Assembly: GCA_001898625.1 (NCBI GenBank)
Contig: MKUP01000024.1
Span: 1 to 49,513, forward strand
Origin: Burkholderiales bacterium 67-32
GTDB taxonomy: Bacteria; Pseudomonadota; Gammaproteobacteria; Burkholderiales; Burkholderiaceae_B
Direction: 5' to 3'
Length of the DNA: 49,513 bases
Positions 48,089 through 49,513 of this stretch are shown piece after piece. A model generated the notes under the pieces. The model did not search any database, was not told where the DNA came from, and saw nothing but the letters and a program-made list of their open reading frames with translations. The number at the start of each line of letters is the position of its first letter. The stretch's first letter is position 1. Made by a program: the position numbers and the translations under genes.

Positions 48089-48490
48089 ATGGTCATCGCC
48101 GCTTCCAAGACGCCCGAACTCTCCAGCCAGCCCGCAGCCGCCGCCGCGCTGCGCGCATTCTTCCGCATCGCCCAGGCATGGCAGCTCAATGGCGAGGAAT
48201 CCGCCACGCTGCTGGGCGTCCCACGCTCCACCATGTTCCGCTGGAAGAACAACCCGCCGGCACCGCTGCCGCGCGACGTCCTGGAACGCCTGTCGCTGGT
48301 GTTCGGCATCTACAAGGCGCTGCAGGTCTTGCTGCCGGTGCCGGAACTGGCCGACGCCTGGCCGCGCAAGCCCAACGACGCCCCGCCCTTCGGCGGCCAC
48401 CCCGCCCTGAAATTCATGCTGAGCGGCATGACCAGCGATCTCTACGTGGTGCGCAGCTACCTCGACGCCCAGCGCGGAGGATGGACATGA
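48089..48490 (+). CDS. Xre/MbcA/ParS-type antitoxin
   Basis: A 133-residue protein. The N-terminal Xre-like HTH is at about 18-60 (AFFRIAQAWQLNGEESATLLGVPRSTMFRWKNN). The C-terminal MbcA/ParS/Xre toxin-binding domain (DUF2384) is at about 65-130 (LERLSLVFGIYKALQVLLP, then HPALKFMLSGMTSDLYVVRSYLDAQRGG). It would neutralise the RES toxin by plugging its active site and repress the operon. Its stop overlaps the toxin ATG (ATGA, 48487-48490). Confidence 0.9.
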   Translation: MVIAASKTPELSSQPAAAAALRAFFRIAQAWQLNGEESATLLGVPRSTMFRWKNNPPAPLPRDVLERLSLVFGIYKALQVLLPVPELADAWPRKPNDAPPFGGHPALKFMLSGMTSDLYVVRSYLDAQRGGWT

Positions 48491-49191
48491 CGCACCTGGC
48501 CGAAGGCGCCGCCGCGCCTGTCGCCGAGCCCCCGCCCGTCGGCCAGGTGCGCTGGACGCCCTGCCACCGGCTGGTGCCCAGCCGCTTTCCGCCCACCGGC
48601 CTGTACGACCGGGTGGCGGATCCGGCCGATCTCGACGTGGTGTTCGCGATAGAAAACCTCACCAATCCCCGCGTGCGGGACGAAGCCGGCAACCTGCGCC
48701 TGGTGCCGGAGGAAGACCGGGTCTCGGGCCCTGGCACCACGCCCATCATGGCGGCCTTCACCCACCTGAACCCGGCCGGCAGCCGTTTCTCGGACGGCAG
48801 CTGGGGCGTGTATTACGCCGGGGAAAGCCTGGAGACCGCGGTGGCCGAGACCATGCACCACCGCGCCCGCTTCCTGGCCGCCACCCGCGAGCCGGCCCTG
48901 GAAATCGACATGCGCCATTACCTGGCCGACCTGGCCGCGCCGCTGCACGACCTGCCCACGATCTACGATCCGGACGACTACGCGGCCAGCCAGGCGCTGG
49001 CCCGCCAGCTCCGGCTGGCAGGCAGCTGGGGCGTGGCCTACGACAGCGTGCGGCGCCCCGGCGGCCAGTGCGCGGCCGTGTTCCGTCCGCGCGGCCTGAC
49101 CCGCTGCCGCCAGTCCCAGCACATCGCCTTCATCTGGGACGGCCACCGTATGAGCGGGTGGTATTCCAAGTCGGCATTGCGGTCGGTCTGA
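48487..49191 (+). CDS. RES-domain toxin
   Basis: A 234-residue protein with the RES domain at about 70-215: TPIMAAFTHLNPAGSRFSDGSWGVYYAGESLETAVAETMHH (the Arg and Glu of the family name) and WGVAYDSVRRPGGQCAAVFRP (the Ser). Characterised RES toxins degrade NAD+ or act as ADP-ribosyl enzymes on related cofactors. ATG at 48487 has GGAGG six bases upstream, better than the in-frame ATG at 48481. It is coupled to the antitoxin gene. Confidence 0.9.
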   Translation: MTHLAEGAAAPVAEPPPVGQVRWTPCHRLVPSRFPPTGLYDRVADPADLDVVFAIENLTNPRVRDEAGNLRLVPEEDRVSGPGTTPIMAAFTHLNPAGSRFSDGSWGVYYAGESLETAVAETMHHRARFLAATREPALEIDMRHYLADLAAPLHDLPTIYDPDDYAASQALARQLRLAGSWGVAYDSVRRPGGQCAAVFRPRGLTRCRQSQHIAFIWDGHRMSGWYSKSALRSV

Positions 49192-49421
49192 TTTTTCAAG
49201 CCTCGTCCGCGGGGCGAGGCACCACGCCCGATCCTTGTCCAGCCTTGTGGATCGCGGATTCCGGGGCCGGCGTGCCAGACGCGCTGATGGAAATCGATTA
49301 TTGGCGTAATTTCGATTTTCGAATATGGTTACGTCGAACGCGGGGCGCTGATATCGTCACAATTGGTATCAGGCGCGGCAGATCGCGCAAGACCTCATTC
49401 CTTATCCGGAGGAACACGACA
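49192..49421. other. Non-coding spacer before the last gene
   Basis: It has a small hairpin after the RES gene (CCTCG-TCCGCGG-GGCGAGG style, near 49202-49220). An AT-rich block with GAAATCGA and TTTCGATTTTCGA near 49289-49322 could be a regulator site or the promoter of the gene at 49422. No gene is seen. Confidence 0.4.
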
Positions 49422-49513
49422 ATGAAAATACGCATGTGGGGTTGTGTACTGGGCATGGCGCTGGGCGGCACGGCCGCGGCGCAGACCCCGTTGAAGATCG
49501 GTTTCGTGGGCGA
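49422..49513 (+). CDS. Periplasmic substrate-binding protein, 5' end only
   Basis: Thirty codons to the window edge. A signal peptide (MKIRMWGCVLGMALGGTAAA, cleavage near AAA-QT) is followed by LKIGFVG, the first strand of branched-chain amino-acid-type ABC receptors. CGGAGG sits twelve bases before the ATG. The ligand cannot be judged. Confidence 0.65.
   Translation, partial: MKIRMWGCVLGMALGGTAAAQTPLKIGFVG

Overview
The window is high-GC betaproteobacterial DNA. The gene order trkH-trkA-ntrX/ntrY-DUF4390-rsmB-fmt-def facing dprA-smg-topB, plus two Bug-type solute receptors, points to the Alcaligenaceae (Achromobacter/Bordetella group). This placement is inferred from gene content, not from a search.

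Positions 1 to about 15,020 are one end of an integrative and conjugative element (ICE). Its layout (parA, repA, AlpA-like regulator, DUF2285, DUF2958, XRE, DUF736, parB, DUF932, tyrosine integrase at the edge) matches the maintenance module of Tn4371-family ICEs. The conjugation genes must lie left of the window. The element carries a nickel-type module (nreA-nreB) under a self-contained CsoR-type promoter, and a PDDEXK (DUF1016) nuclease translationally coupled to the integrase. Between its genes lie four unusually long non-coding spacers (4154-5255, 8505-9212, 9908-10176, 12231-12582). They share a dispersed motif: a conserved 17-mer followed at once by a hairpin whose two arms change together from copy to copy. 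Further hairpins follow, including five consecutive perfect inverted repeats at 5063-5245. This is the best candidate here for something undescribed. Three iterons next to repA suggest the element can replicate.

The element ends inside a small chromosomal gene at about 15,020, which is cut to 69 codons. From there to 25,104 runs a minus-strand housekeeping cluster: formyl-Met handling (def, fmt), rRNA methylation (rsmB), a NtrY/NtrX-like two-component system and Trk potassium uptake. Most neighbouring pairs overlap by a few bases. Divergent from it are dprA, smg, topB (with a histone-H1-like Lys/Ala/Pro tail) and a SET-domain methyltransferase gene.

Positions 30,575 to 43,391 hold a glycine-zipper protein, a Nudix hydrolase and a ketopantoate-reductase homologue, then a catabolic region: two-subunit Fe-S hydro-lyase, two Bug receptors, flavin reductase, HpcH-type aldolase, cupin-like protein, IclR and TetR regulators, amidohydrolase and cyclase-family hydrolase. 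The mix suggests uptake and breakdown of an organic acid or aromatic acid; the substrate cannot be read from sequence.

The last part has iron genes (bfd-like ferredoxin and bacterioferritin, with Fur-like boxes), peptide release factor 3, an alpha/beta hydrolase, an Xre/RES toxin-antitoxin pair with two visible operators, and the start of a periplasmic binding protein. A family of about 80-bp extragenic palindromic repeats follows several chromosomal stop codons. No rRNA, tRNA or CRISPR array was seen.
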